In this document: positions 35,828 to 46,135 of the stretch, one piece after another
Position numbering within the stretch: the first letter of the stretch is position 1
Layout: the number at the start of each line of letters is the position of its first letter
From: Craspedostauros australis
Lineage: Eukaryota; Bacillariophyta; Bacillariophyceae; Mastogloiales; Achnanthaceae
DNA: 64,000 nucleotides
NCBI GenBank assembly: GCA_026770025.1
Contig: JAMXDE010000009.1
Location: 248,001-312,000, forward strand
Direction of reading: 5' to 3'
The notes under the pieces: model-generated
Seen by the model: only the letters and a program-made list of their open reading frames with translations
Told to the model about the DNA's origin: nothing
Database searches by the model: none
Program-made: the position numbers and the translations under genes

Positions 35828-38101
35828 TTAGGCATCATCCTCTTCTCCGCCTCCGCGCTTCGCGATTGCTTCCTGCAGGATGCGAGTGATAACGTCGGCG
35901 GCCTTTTCGCCTTGGTTCACACATTTCGCGACCTGTTTGGCTTTCGCCATCGCCACCTTCTTCTTGAAGAGATACCCGAATGGGCATCCGCTGTCGCGGA
36001 TCTCATGGACCTTGCTGGATCCTCCGCAGTGCTTGCACTTCTTCCGACCTGTTTCGGTTGGAGCGGTGTCAGTGTCATCCTTCGTTGCCGAGGATGGGCC
36101 GAGGGTGCCGATTGCGCGCTGCTGGAATTTCTCCAGGACCTTCAGGTTGCACCAACCCCCTCGTGCTCCTTCGCGTACGATGATGTACGTGCGAAAGATC
36201 ATGAGGTTGCGGGAGGACGCGAAGTTACGTGCGTCGAAGAGAGCCTTGGCGTAGTGCTCAAGGTATACCTCGGCGGAGTCCTCCCATCCGTTGGCGGTCT
36301 TGAAGGCTTCCTCCTGGAGTTTGAGGAGGAGTTCGTGATAGTATGTCAAGAACAGCTTGAGGACGGCGACCCATCCTCCGCCTTGCTGGTAGAGAGTGAT
36401 TTGCTCATCGGTGTAGCAACCGTGGTGGAGAATGTGACCCACATCGTTGAGATAGCGAGTCATCACGTCGTCGCGGATGCTGTTGAAGTCACCCGCGAGT
36501 TCGCTGAGGTCTTCGGAGGTCTTGATGCGGCCGAGAGCGTGGCGAGTCTTGGTGCGCCAGTTGGAGTCGGTGGCGATGAGACCGGCAGATCGAGCGGTTT
36601 GGTTGCGGATGTCTCCGAAGGCGGAGGCGAGTTCTTCAATGGATGTGCGTTCATCGGTGACCTTACCTGGTTGGCTGGTGACGTCGATGGCGGCTTTAGC
36701 GAGTTCCGTCTGGATCTCTTGGCTGGCGTGTGGCGGGGCCAGATGTTTGAGCATGCGTCGTTCGTTGTCGATGGCCTCGCCGAAGATCTGTTTCTTGTCG
36801 CCCTTGGACGAGTCTTCGCCCAGGAACTGTTCGATGCCCATACTGGTGGAGCCAGATGGGGCCCGATCTGGGAGAGAGGCCGTCGCCGCTTGGGACTCGG
36901 CGGGTGTGTTTCCTGGGCGTGTCGCTCCTGCCGGGTGTGGACGGTCGTGTGACGTCGGCTGGCTGTAGGTGGGCGCGGTTGTCGTAGAAACACGGAGGTA
37001 GGCATCGGCTTCGGCGAAGGAAGCACACCGAAGAACTCGGGCGGTGCTTCCGGTGCCTGCTTGGGCGATGGCCTCGGCCGCCGAGGTGTATACCCCGGGG
37101 CGTCGTCCATCGATCGCCACATACCATTCAGTGTCAGTGGTTGGGGCAGGTGCGGGAGCGAGACTCGGGGAGGGACGGCCATGTTGGAGCAGTTGCGTGA
37201 TTTGCGCCTGCTGATTCGCCAGTGCCCGCAACATTGCTTGCGTGGTCTCCTCTGACTTGCGTTGGTGGAGCTCCATCGCTTCACGGTTGAGGGATGCCTG
37301 ATGGCGCACCACATGCATGAGTTCGTCGGCTGCGGTAGTGGCCAGAGCAGGAGGAGAGTAGTGTGTTCCGTGCTGGGAGGAGAGGACCGGATGGGAGACG
37401 ACCGGGACGGGGCGCATCAATGGGACCGGGGGTGTGCGACCGGATGCCACTGGCTGGGTGGTCGGTGGCGGGCCAGCGGGGTTGGTCTTGAGGCGGACGG
37501 GTGGCGTCGGCTGTACATCGATGCCGGGTCGTCCTGCTGGCTTGGTGTCGAGGTCGAATCCGACCACTCCGACGCTCTTGGAGTCGCTGTCGTTGCGGGC
37601 AGTGGCATCCGTGATATCCATCTTGCCGACAGCCTCGAGATCGCGGAGCGCGGCGGCACGAGTAGAGTCGTATGCGGCGCGGCTCTGGTGGCTGCTCTCG
37701 ATGAGATCGCGTCGGGGTGCTCCGCCGAGCGTGGTTGTGTCGAGGCATTGGTACACTCCCGAGAGTCCACGGCGGTCAGGGTCGCGGCGAAGGGCGTGGT
37801 GGTTGCTGCGGCGGCACTCGCTGGCCAAGTTAGCACAGAGTAGAGTGTGGCCGTCCTCCGACTTGGAGGAGAGGCGGACCAGGCAGATGCGGTCGTCAGC
37901 CACGACATGTCCGATGGCCATCCCGATCCCAACTTGGTCGAGGAGAGTGTCGCTGCCCATGTCACCAGAGCGGGCGGATCCGCTGGCTACCGAGGATACA
38001 GTCTCGACTGCGATCCCGGGCCCGGACGCCGCCGGAGGCATACTGGCGAAAGCGGAGGCTTCAGACGCAAGAAGCGAGGAGAGATTGGGTGGGTCGGTCA
38101 T
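35828..38101 (-). CDS. Gag-like protein of the DIRS-type element with viroplasmin-like domain
   Basis: This is a 757-residue frame from an ATG. After a disordered Pro/Thr-rich N-terminus there is a short helix-rich stretch. A segment at about residues 327-376, WYVAIDGRRPGVYTSAAEAI followed by VLRCASFAEADAYL, closely matches the caulimovirus viroplasmin / RNase H1 N-terminal hybrid-binding fold (pattern WYxVxxGRxPGxYxS...FxxxxeAexyL). The C-terminal half is helical like a capsid protein, ending in a Cys/His cluster (CKHCGG then HEIRDSGC) that may bind nucleic acid. Confidence 0.75.
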   Translation of the reverse strand: MTDPPNLSSLLASEASAFASMPPAASGPGIAVETVSSVASGSARSGDMGSDTLLDQVGIGMAIGHVVADDRICLVRLSSKSEDGHTLLCANLASECRRSNHHALRRDPDRRGLSGVYQCLDTTTLGGAPRRDLIESSHQSRAAYDSTRAAALRDLEAVGKMDITDATARNDSDSKSVGVVGFDLDTKPAGRPGIDVQPTPPVRLKTNPAGPPPTTQPVASGRTPPVPLMRPVPVVSHPVLSSQHGTHYSPPALATTAADELMHVVRHQASLNREAMELHQRKSEETTQAMLRALANQQAQITQLLQHGRPSPSLAPAPAPTTDTEWYVAIDGRRPGVYTSAAEAIAQAGTGSTARVLRCASFAEADAYLRVSTTTAPTYSQPTSHDRPHPAGATRPGNTPAESQAATASLPDRAPSGSTSMGIEQFLGEDSSKGDKKQIFGEAIDNERRMLKHLAPPHASQEIQTELAKAAIDVTSQPGKVTDERTSIEELASAFGDIRNQTARSAGLIATDSNWRTKTRHALGRIKTSEDLSELAGDFNSIRDDVMTRYLNDVGHILHHGCYTDEQITLYQQGGGWVAVLKLFLTYYHELLLKLQEEAFKTANGWEDSAEVYLEHYAKALFDARNFASSRNLMIFRTYIIVREGARGGWCNLKVLEKFQQRAIGTLGPSSATKDDTDTAPTETGRKKCKHCGGSSKVHEIRDSGCPFGYLFKKKVAMAKAKQVAKCVNQGEKAADVITRILQEAIAKRGGGEEDDA

Positions 38102-39124
38102 GGCGAGGACTCAAGAAGAAGGTGAAAGGCGTGAAGTGGTGTAGAAGGCGTTGTTTTGTTGCTAGGTTACCCCTGAGCAAGCGTTGCGGGAAGCGTTATC
38201 CGAAGCGGGGAGTGTGACAATTCTGTCGTCTTTTCCAAATTGTGCGCATTTCGGGTGTTGCTTGTCGCATCGCTTCTCTGCTTGTTGTTCCTCTTCTCTC
38301 TTTCTCCTTTCTCTTGCAGGTTCCTCAATCTCCTCGTGTTCGACCTCCTTCGTTTCTCATTTGCTCGAAGCGGGTCTTGGTCCGGCTTCACTATCCGATT
38401 GCATCTTCTCTGATGGGTTTGCAATTGGTCTCATCGATAGCGCATTCCGTGTTTTTGAGTTTTTGTTTGTGTGTCGATTTTGTCGCCGCGGGCGATCATT
38501 TTGTGAGCTCCGCATTGCCATCAAATGGCCGTTGTCGCACATGGTTCGAATTGTCCTTACTTAGGATATTGGCCCATGTGTGGCCGTTATAACCTTTAAG
38601 TTTGGGTCTCCATTGCGGGGTGATGCACATGGCTTGCATTCCCGTTGTGTGTCCCGTCTTCTTCCTGCGGATGATGCCCTGGAGTCGTATGAGTCGGCTG
38701 TATCAACCAGTCAATTATGTCTAGAAGTGACCCGCTTGAGTCGGATCTCATCAATTCTTCCGCCAAACACCGTCTCCACTTTTTTTTTTTTGATTTTCGC
38801 TCGTGGAAAGATTTGCTTGTTCCAGAAAACACACCAAACCAAGCGAACCGGGAATCTCATTCACGGATTCAATCACGCGTATGGTCAGTGGAACAAGAAC
38901 AATGACCAAAAGTCCACGATTCTCACCGCTGGCGCTTGCCCTTTTCGCGCTGAGATCGTGACTGCAAAGCATCACCAGAACGATGCCAATACTGCCACCA
39001 CCAACAACAACAGTCACTTCTCCCCACATGCCATACTTGCACGTGAGTACTACCCGTCCTAGGCACTGCACATCATACTCCTTCTGGAAAGGGCAATCTG
39101 CTCCATCACCATTGAACAAAGACG
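38102..39124. other. Intergenic region right of the DIRS-type element
   Basis: Probably this contains the element's untranslated 5' end and then the host promoter of the gene at 39125. A T11 run lies near 38779. The frames here are short and overlapping; none is supported as a gene. Confidence 0.4.
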
Positions 39125-40516
39125 ATGATGTTGAAGAAGAGATCGAAGGCGGCAGGCAGCGACCTGCCATGCACCAGCAAATCAACGCTCAAGATCGCCA
39201 TGGCCGGGCTCTGCGTTCTGGCGGTGGTGCATTGGATGACCGCTGATCGCACTCTGATGGTATCTACCTCCAGCAAAGCGGTGGCGGTACGCCATAACAT
39301 CCTGCTCGCCGACGAAACGGCGCTGCACTGCGAGTGGAACCACGGGGAACCACTGGATGGGTGCTACCAGATCATCTCCCATCGCCTGGCGCAGCGCAAT
39401 ATCGCGATGAGCCGCCCATGGCTGTTCCTGGGCGACGAAACCATGAGCGACATGTACGCAGAGATGATCAAGATGCTCAAGACGAAGCAGAACGGGCACA
39501 AGATGCCGCACCATGACGCCCTCAGCGACCGGATCAACGGGTTGACATCGTGGGATGGCTTGCGTGTCAACGTGCAACGACTGAAGTCCAGCAAGGACCG
39601 TTGCGCCATGATGGAGTTTATGGCATTGGCAGCAGAAAAAGGCACGATGCGTTGGGTCTCACCGAGTCTGAGCTTGGGAGAGGGACCGGTGCATTATGGT
39701 TTCCATCACGAGTACTGCACCGAGTGCGAGGAATGCAGGAGTCAATTGCATCACATCGAGTTCAATGAGAAGGGAGAAGAGCACCCCGAAAAGGGCCGCC
39801 TGTCGGCATCCAAGAAGAAGAAGAAGAAGAAGAAAAAGACTGGAGCATCCACCAACAACAACCTCGTATTCGTGACAAACATGAGATACATGGTGGTCGA
39901 GTTTGCGCGCGATGTGAGCCAACAGACTCTCACAACCAAAACGACGCAAGAGACTGTCGCCAACTACATTGCCGACCAGAGGAAGCAAGAATGGCAGAGA
40001 GAACAGCAGGTTGTGGCACTGCGACCGGGCAGGACAACCGACACAGGTTCGATCTGCGTCATCAGTGCCGGTCTTCAGGATCTCGAGATTTCTCAGATGA
40101 CCAAGGAGTTGTACACCAATAACGTGGAGCAATACTGGAGGCTGCTGCTGGCCCCGTTGGAATCGATGACTGCCGGTGGCGACGTCATGATGAAGGATCC
40201 TGTTTGTGCCCACATCATTTGGATCTCCATCCCCGCAGTGATACAAGAAGAAACAGCCGATAACAACGCCAAAGCCAAGGAATGGAACGACGAAGTCTTC
40301 TATCGATTGGCCCAGCCAAATGGCAGCACTGCCCCTGACCTCTCGATAGCTTCGACCCGGTCATTGTTCCGTGACCGCGTGACGTACGTGGATGTGTGGA
40401 ACCGGTCGTTGGAGTTGCCAGCGCTTGAGAACGGCAAGCTGAGTTCCGACGAGTATCACGAACCGATGGCGGAACTGTTCGCTGACTTGTTTGCCACCAA
40501 GCTGCACGCACCATAG
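39125..40516 (+). CDS. SGNH/PC-esterase-like type II membrane protein
   Basis: This 463-residue protein has one membrane segment at about residues 22-39 and a luminal domain. The block RPWLFLGDETMSDMYAEMI (GDET at 103-106) resembles the block I GDS motif of SGNH-fold PC-esterases (TBL/DUF231 and CASD1-like), with Glu in place of the nucleophilic Ser. Further parts match loosely: a CVISAGLQDLEI strand like the central Asn/Gly block, and a C-terminal DVWNRSLELP...DEYHEP segment like the catalytic DxxH block. Family members add or remove acetyl groups on polysaccharides in the Golgi. A run of nine Lys codons (near 39811-39840) interrupts the domain. Because the Ser is replaced, activity is doubtful. 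Confidence 0.72.
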   Translation: MMLKKRSKAAGSDLPCTSKSTLKIAMAGLCVLAVVHWMTADRTLMVSTSSKAVAVRHNILLADETALHCEWNHGEPLDGCYQIISHRLAQRNIAMSRPWLFLGDETMSDMYAEMIKMLKTKQNGHKMPHHDALSDRINGLTSWDGLRVNVQRLKSSKDRCAMMEFMALAAEKGTMRWVSPSLSLGEGPVHYGFHHEYCTECEECRSQLHHIEFNEKGEEHPEKGRLSASKKKKKKKKKTGASTNNNLVFVTNMRYMVVEFARDVSQQTLTTKTTQETVANYIADQRKQEWQREQQVVALRPGRTTDTGSICVISAGLQDLEISQMTKELYTNNVEQYWRLLLAPLESMTAGGDVMMKDPVCAHIIWISIPAVIQEETADNNAKAKEWNDEVFYRLAQPNGSTAPDLSIASTRSLFRDRVTYVDVWNRSLELPALENGKLSSDEYHEPMAELFADLFATKLHAP

Positions 40517-41202
40517 CAGGCTGCTGTGAAAGAGAAGTGCGACTATCTTGCTTCTTGAATATCACATCCTATTTGCAGAAACAAGGACACTTGAAGAGTG
40601 AGAAGACGAGAGAGAGAGCAGAAGGGCGCCGTTCAGCCATCTCATTTACATACTTAATGCTGATAGAGCAATGACGTCTTAGCCAGAGAACAGCACAAAC
40701 GATGGTTCTCGAAACAAACCAATTCACAACCTCCAGAGTTCGTGTCTGTATGGAAGGTATCTATCTTCTTCTGGGAGAGCTTGTTGGATGCGTCGCGTTT
40801 GCGTTACCAGTGCCTGTGGTAGGATCCCACTGCCCCTTCTCTTGCCTTCTTCGTTATTACTCGCGCGACCGCTTCATGCCTTGCCAACCAAACGGAATTG
40901 ACTCGGGGCAGTGGCTACTCCTGTGGCGTTCTTCAACACCTGCACAAGCAATTCCTTCGATGTCATGACGCTCTGTACCAGCTGTGGTATTGGTGTAGAT
41001 GCACAAGTATGTTCGTAAGTATTGTATTTCTATGTATGGTATTGGTGTGTTTTGTTTGTGCGAATCTGCATCTGCATCTAGTATGCTCTGCAGATGATTG
41101 TGCGTATGCGTATTCGCAGTGGCTGAGCACGGAAATGATTGCACGCAGCACCATGTTGAAGTGGATGTGTGGAAGTTGATTTGTGGGCAATCAGGATGAC
41201 GT
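40517..41202. other. Convergent intergenic region
   Basis: This region lies between the 3' ends of the esterase-like gene and the minus-strand gene at 41203. A GAGA stretch occurs near 40605. Nothing else is recognisable. Confidence 0.45.
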
Positions 41203-42942
41203 CTACTCAAATGAATTGGCCCATCCCTCGGATGCGTACCATTCTTGGACGGCAAGGAAAGGGCGGACCTCGATCTCCGCGTTGAAATGGACTGATCGGC
41301 GATGCACAACCTCTTCCTCTTCTTGTTGTGGCTGCTCCTGCTGTTGCTGGCATCGTTGCTGCAAAACTTGATCGGAGTATCGTCCCCGGCGCAAGCATGA
41401 TCGCAGCTGGACGCCTGGTTGGATCAAGTAGGTGTCCGACCGATGGCACGATCCGCGTTGCGATTGCGCGAGGGGAGTGCACATGTTGCTGTCGGCTTGG
41501 TTGATGTTGCGGCTGGATCTCGTGTACACGAGGCCACCGGAGGCAGTGACGTGGTTCGAGCTCCGGTACGTGGGCAAAGATGGGTCTGATGCCGTCTTCC
41601 ACCAGGTGGAGGAAAGCGAAGTCGATGGACGCAGGGTGAAGCGGGAGCTGTTTTGCTGCCCGTAGTCAGCCCAGTACTTGTTCCACCACTTGGGTCGTCG
41701 GCGTGCGTTTGATTGAGTTGGATCGCTCATCGGTGATGTTGCATCCAAGGTGGCTGCCTTGGGTTTGGAGGCAAACGGATTCCAGATGCAGTTTGAACCC
41801 ATGGGGTCTGCGTTTGTCTTTGTGCAGTTGCCATTGTCATAGTCGTAGATGTCGTCACTATCAGTAGCATATGGATTGTATGCGACCTCCTCGACTGCCT
41901 CAATGTGAGTTTGAGTGTGAGTTGGAGCCTCGGCTTCATGATCGATGTCAGCTTGGCCGTCGTCGTGTTGGCTGATGACTTCAACATGATTGTTGGCTTC
42001 GGACTGGGAGCGAATTGGTTGTGAGAGACGATCCCTGGTGACCTTGTCCATGTGTGTGACTGATGGAAGCATCTCGTGGATTGGCCTAGCCACGGATCTG
42101 GGTGACAAAGTCGAAGTGCCGAAGTGCTTGAGATTGTCTTCTTCAGGGACATCAGCTGGATGACATGGCGTATGGGGTGATGACGCTGATTGGGATGATT
42201 CCGTTGATTGTTGTTGTGTTTGCGCTTGCTTCGAATCGATGATTGGGATCTGATGCTGGTGGATGTCCGAGTCTCCGTTCATCTCGGTGTCCACGTCACC
42301 TTGTTGGTTGTTCCAATACGACCCAAAGATCGATCGTGATCTGGAGTTGCAGGAGCTCTGCCCAGACGATGCTGTCCTCATTGAGATTTGGATGTTGTTG
42401 TCTTCCCTGTTCTTGGGGGCGCGGTCCATGGTGTTGAAAAGTGAGGAATCCTTCAGTGCACGGAAGGAGAGATGTGCTTCGCTGTTCTCCACCCCCATGC
42501 GGAATAGATCGAAGGCGAGCTCTCTCGGGTTGGTGAGAGAGGAGGTTTCCGAGGCATCTTCAACAGTGCTGTCGGTGCGACGGGTATCGTCTTGCTTCGT
42601 GTGCGTGATGATGTCGTCGAGTGCTGGTTCTGCTCGACGGAGACAATCAGTTGTGCTCATGAACTCGACCGTGCACCCGATCAATGATGATTCTTCCATC
42701 ATCTCTTCCTTCGAATCTTGGGCTTCGGCTTGCAGAGCATTCAAGTTGCCGTTGGCGTTGCTGCTGCTTTGGATGCCTGTTGTGATGACTTTGCTCGAAA
42801 CGGGAGAGCTGAATTTGACTGGTGTGATGTAGACGTCGGGTTGGTCCTTTGGTGACTTGAAGCCGCCGAAGATTGGCGATTCGCCCAGGCCACGGCAAGG
42901 AGTAGTGCATGCGGCCATCATGAATGCGTCTTCGATCTCCAT
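41203..42942 (-). CDS. Disordered protein with RVxF-type motif
   Basis: From the ATG at 42942 the protein is 579 residues; the frame extends upstream only through a TTG. It is mostly Ser/Thr/Gln/Asp-rich and looks disordered. Two ordered islands stand out. At the N-terminus, GLGESPIFGGFKSP followed by ITPVKFSSP recalls the SPVFNxINSLSP motif of plant tesmin/TSO1-like proteins, but no CXC domain is present. At the C-terminus, RSCLRRGRYSD, a Gln-rich run and RRSVHFNAEIEVRPFLAVQE include RSVHF, a fit to the RVxF docking motif for protein phosphatase 1. A regulatory or phosphatase-targeting role is a guess. I do not recognise the family. Confidence 0.72.
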   Translation of the reverse strand: MEIEDAFMMAACTTPCRGLGESPIFGGFKSPKDQPDVYITPVKFSSPVSSKVITTGIQSSSNANGNLNALQAEAQDSKEEMMEESSLIGCTVEFMSTTDCLRRAEPALDDIITHTKQDDTRRTDSTVEDASETSSLTNPRELAFDLFRMGVENSEAHLSFRALKDSSLFNTMDRAPKNREDNNIQISMRTASSGQSSCNSRSRSIFGSYWNNQQGDVDTEMNGDSDIHQHQIPIIDSKQAQTQQQSTESSQSASSPHTPCHPADVPEEDNLKHFGTSTLSPRSVARPIHEMLPSVTHMDKVTRDRLSQPIRSQSEANNHVEVISQHDDGQADIDHEAEAPTHTQTHIEAVEEVAYNPYATDSDDIYDYDNGNCTKTNADPMGSNCIWNPFASKPKAATLDATSPMSDPTQSNARRRPKWWNKYWADYGQQNSSRFTLRPSTSLSSTWWKTASDPSLPTYRSSNHVTASGGLVYTRSSRNINQADSNMCTPLAQSQRGSCHRSDTYLIQPGVQLRSCLRRGRYSDQVLQQRCQQQQEQPQQEEEEVVHRRSVHFNAEIEVRPFLAVQEWYASEGWANSFE

Positions 42943-45046
42943 GTTGAAATGTTCTTGGTGAGACGATACTTCACGATACGTGGTTGGGTTGTGTCGTGTG
43001 AGGGTGTGACAATGTTCTGTCTTTTGCAACGAGGTTCCTGCTTGTGTTGGTACGCAAGTGGGTCTGCGAAAGGATTTTATGAGGACGGATGTGGATGTTC
43101 ACAGCGTTTGGCAGGTGCCGCACAAGGTATGTATGGTATGCACGAGAGAGGATGTCGATGTGCGGTGCGAGGAGTACAGAAATGAATGACCCAACGAGCG
43201 AACGTGTGCGTGTATCGTCGTGGCGTGGAAGGCTGCTCTTGCTCGTTGTGGGCAGCTCTCAAGTATGTATGGCGAAGTCGTTACCGCGAAGCTAAGCCTG
43301 GCTGCCGCTTTTGGTCTTTTCGATCTCTCTTCTTTCTGTTCTGCGGAGCAAGTCCTCGTAGTTGTTCCTCGTCGCGGTCTGTCAAGTTGTTGCCACAGAG
43401 GGCCACTGACATTGCTGTCGCGCTGCCGTGTCGTTGTTGATGTTGTTGCCGTGACGACAGAGCGTGCTTCGCCCAGACGCTCACAGCGACGAGCCAGAGA
43501 GAGAAGGGGACGGTACTGCGCCTTGCCTTGTCTGCTACCTGCGTGCGTTAGTTTGGCGTGGTGCTGGCGCAGGTACGGCAGTTGGTGGACGAGTTCGGTT
43601 TGGCAAACCTGAATGAGAAAGGAACACTATTCTCTGTTGCTTCGCCCTGCAGGCTACGTCTTGTCTCTGGTGGTAAGACCTGGTAACACACACACGTACG
43701 ACAAGGCAATTCGGCCCGGAATCTTATTCCGTCACAAGAGAAGGTGTGACGAAGCGAATTCCTCTGAGCAATGCTGAAGAAGAGCCCCTCCTCCGTTTGC
43801 GCGTCTCGTCCTCCCAATTCCGCGCGGAAAGAACCCAATGCGACCCGAATACCGACAGCTACCAGCGAACGATGAGATGTGTTCCACAGTGAGCAGAATT
43901 CCGCACAGTGTTGTCCGCAATCCTTCGGAGAGGGGCTCCCTTTTGGGCAGGCGGTTGTGTGTTCTGTGGTGGAGACGTGAGAGATGCAGAGTCCGAACAG
44001 AGGAGGATGAGCGACTGTTGAAGTATCCTTTCGTGATCCGCCTCGCTACGATTGTCGTCGTTGTTGGTGTTGGTGTTGTCGTTGTCGGCGTTAGTTGTTC
44101 CTACGGTATCGGCTCAACAAGCAGCCAAGAAAGGGTGAATCGATGAGAAAAGAGACTGTTTTTCCACCGCTCTTTCTCGCTGTCGCAGGCCTCTGGTGTG
44201 ATTCGAGTGTTAGATCGTCTCGTCTCGTCTCGTTGTTGTCGTTGTCGTTGCTTGTTGGTGTTGCTGTCGCTGGCGGCGTTGATGGTGTTCCCACGGCCGC
44301 CGTTGAAGATGCCGATGTTGACGATGTTTCGCTTGGTTGCTGCGGCAACGCCACCCCGGCTGCCGCTCTCCTCACACGAGATGGTCGTGGCGATGGTCAA
44401 GAGCGAGAACCCTTCACCATGGACGATGAGCGTGAACGATGAGCATGCGGACATGAACCGATCCATGGCCAACAGAGAGAGGAAGGAAACCAAGCAGTGG
44501 AGGCCTTCTTGTTGCTTCGCCGACTACAGAACATTGAGCAACAACAGGAATTCGATGTGTGTTGCCAATGGTCTGCATGTGATCGCGTTTTGAGGTTAGT
44601 TGGATGGATGCGGTTTGTGCGTGTGGCAGCGCGAACTGCTGTTTCGTGTCTTTGGAACAGATGGCCAAGAAGAACACATGGCCATTCCTACAACTTCACG
44701 ATGGGGATTATTGTAACAAACAACATATTTCCCTAGCGTATAATCGGTTGCTGTGACAAGGAAAGTTCAACGTTCTGTCGCATTCCATTTGTTGCTCTTT
44801 CCGATCACAAGCGTGGATCGAATCATTCGGTTCCAGGATCCATCAATCACGAGCATGAGAGCATGGAATTGATGAGACACGTTTGAATTGCCGCACCTTC
44901 CACACATCACCCACCACCAAATCGCGAAATCAGAAATCTTCCGCACGCGAGCACATCGGCGCAACGCAGAACAACACAACAAACACAGCCACAACCAGAC
45001 ACGAGCAGGCGTACAAGGGAACTGCGCTCAGCCCTCCCCCTTGTTG
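42943..45046. other. 2.1-kb region without a supported gene
   Basis: This is the divergent interval between the RVxF protein gene and the PP2C gene. It contains GTTGTTG-rich stretches near 44050-44280 and several short frames on both strands, none with an ATG start plus protein-like composition that I would defend. A short or intron-rich gene could be hidden here. Confidence 0.4.
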
Positions 45047-46135
45047 ATGGATACATCGGCTCTCACCAACACCATCACGCAACAAAGAATGACGACATCA
45101 CGCCGCCGCTTGTTGCTGTGCACCTTGCTGGCCGCCTTGTCTGCCACCCGCGCCCAGCCCGGCGCCTACTTCCGCCACAAGACCGTGCTGATCCCGCACG
45201 ATGACAAGAAGTTCCGAGGCGGTGAAGACGCCGCCTCGACATCCGATACGATGCTCGTGGTGGCCGACGGCGTCGGAGGATGGGCGCGGCATGGCGTGAA
45301 TCCCGGGCTGTTCTCGCGCAAGCTGACGAGCACGGTGCTGAAGCTGGACGAGGAGAACACGAAGAACAGCACGCTCGTGGAGATCGTGCACACGGCCAAC
45401 TGGAGGAGCGCCAGGGAGCATCTGGGATCGGCGACGTGCACCGTGGTGAAGATCCAGGGCTGGGACACCATCAGCACGCTCAATGTGGGCGACTCGGGGT
45501 ACGCGCACTTTCGCGTGGCGGCGCCGGCCGATGATGGCGATGATGATGCAACGTTGGATCCGTCCTCGCTGCAGTTGCTGTTCGAATCCGTGCCAGGCCA
45601 GAAAGGCTTCAACTATCCCTACCAGCTGGGCGGAAAGAACGGCGATCAGGTTGCGGATGCGGCGGTGCTGGCGGATCACAAGTTTGAGCATGGCGATGTC
45701 ATCGTGACGTTCTCGGATGGTGTCTCGGACAACCTCTTCATCAAGAACTTCGACAAGTGCTTGCTGTCGTACATGGACAAGAGCGCGGCCGCAGACAAGG
45801 ACTGGGCCAACCTCTTCACGAGCTACTCGCTGCCTGCGGATTGCATCGCGCGCACGGCGTACTTCTTGGGCAAGGACCCGACCTTGGACTCGCCCTTCGC
45901 GCAGGGTGCCAGGAAGATCGGCAAGCGATACCACGGCGGCAAGCATGACGACATCACAGTCACCGTGGCGCAGGTGTTCATTGGCGACCCGACCGACGCC
46001 GAGACGATGGGCGTTGTCGAGGATGATCCCCATTACTCGGATTCCATCCACATTTACACAGGACCTGTCGGAACTGTCGAAGATCTGCCCAAACCTGCGC
46101 CGAGGAAGCCCGTGGCGGCCCACACCGAGCTGTAA
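45047..46135 (+). CDS. PTC7-type PP2C protein phosphatase
   Basis: This 362-residue protein belongs to the metal-dependent PP2C superfamily, PTC7 branch. Family motifs are in order: GGEDAASTSDTMLVVADGVG with the metal-binding Asp-Gly pair, GWARHGVNPGLFSRKL, LNVGDSGYAHFR, QGARKIGKRYHGGKHDDITV with the terminal metal-binding Asp, and FSDGVSDNL in between. An in-frame ATG at 45089 would start MTTSRRRLLLCTLLAALS, a good signal peptide, so either start is possible and the protein probably enters the secretory route or an organelle. PTC7 enzymes dephosphorylate Ser/Thr, in yeast inside mitochondria. Codon use is more GC-rich than in the neighbours, which suggests high expression. Confidence 0.92.
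   Translation: MDTSALTNTITQQRMTTSRRRLLLCTLLAALSATRAQPGAYFRHKTVLIPHDDKKFRGGEDAASTSDTMLVVADGVGGWARHGVNPGLFSRKLTSTVLKLDEENTKNSTLVEIVHTANWRSAREHLGSATCTVVKIQGWDTISTLNVGDSGYAHFRVAAPADDGDDDATLDPSSLQLLFESVPGQKGFNYPYQLGGKNGDQVADAAVLADHKFEHGDVIVTFSDGVSDNLFIKNFDKCLLSYMDKSAAADKDWANLFTSYSLPADCIARTAYFLGKDPTLDSPFAQGARKIGKRYHGGKHDDITVTVAQVFIGDPTDAETMGVVEDDPHYSDSIHIYTGPVGTVEDLPKPAPRKPVAAHTEL

Larger units (their letters stand above)
30337..38101 (-). mobile_element. Tyrosine-recombinase (DIRS-type) retrotransposon
   Basis: Three long minus-strand frames lie in the order gag-like (35828-38101), RT-RNase H (31784-34609) and tyrosine recombinase (30337-31953), the recombinase frame overlapping the RT frame as is usual in DIRS-order elements. 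There is no DDE integrase. The true ends lie outside the coding limits given and were not resolved; DIRS-type elements end in inverted or split repeats, which I could not locate by eye. The long frames look whole with no clear breaks, suggesting a fairly young copy. A 1.2-kb spacer between the gag-like and RT frames may be an insertion. Confidence 0.85.

Noticed and set aside
35714-36952. 412-codon plus-strand frame
   Set aside because: It lies antisense to the gag-like frame and has the composition of a complementary shadow.
44095-44442. 115-codon plus frame with hydrophobic stretch
   Set aside because: It begins at a non-ATG codon, and the in-frame ATG further in gives a low-complexity peptide that other frames overlap equally well.
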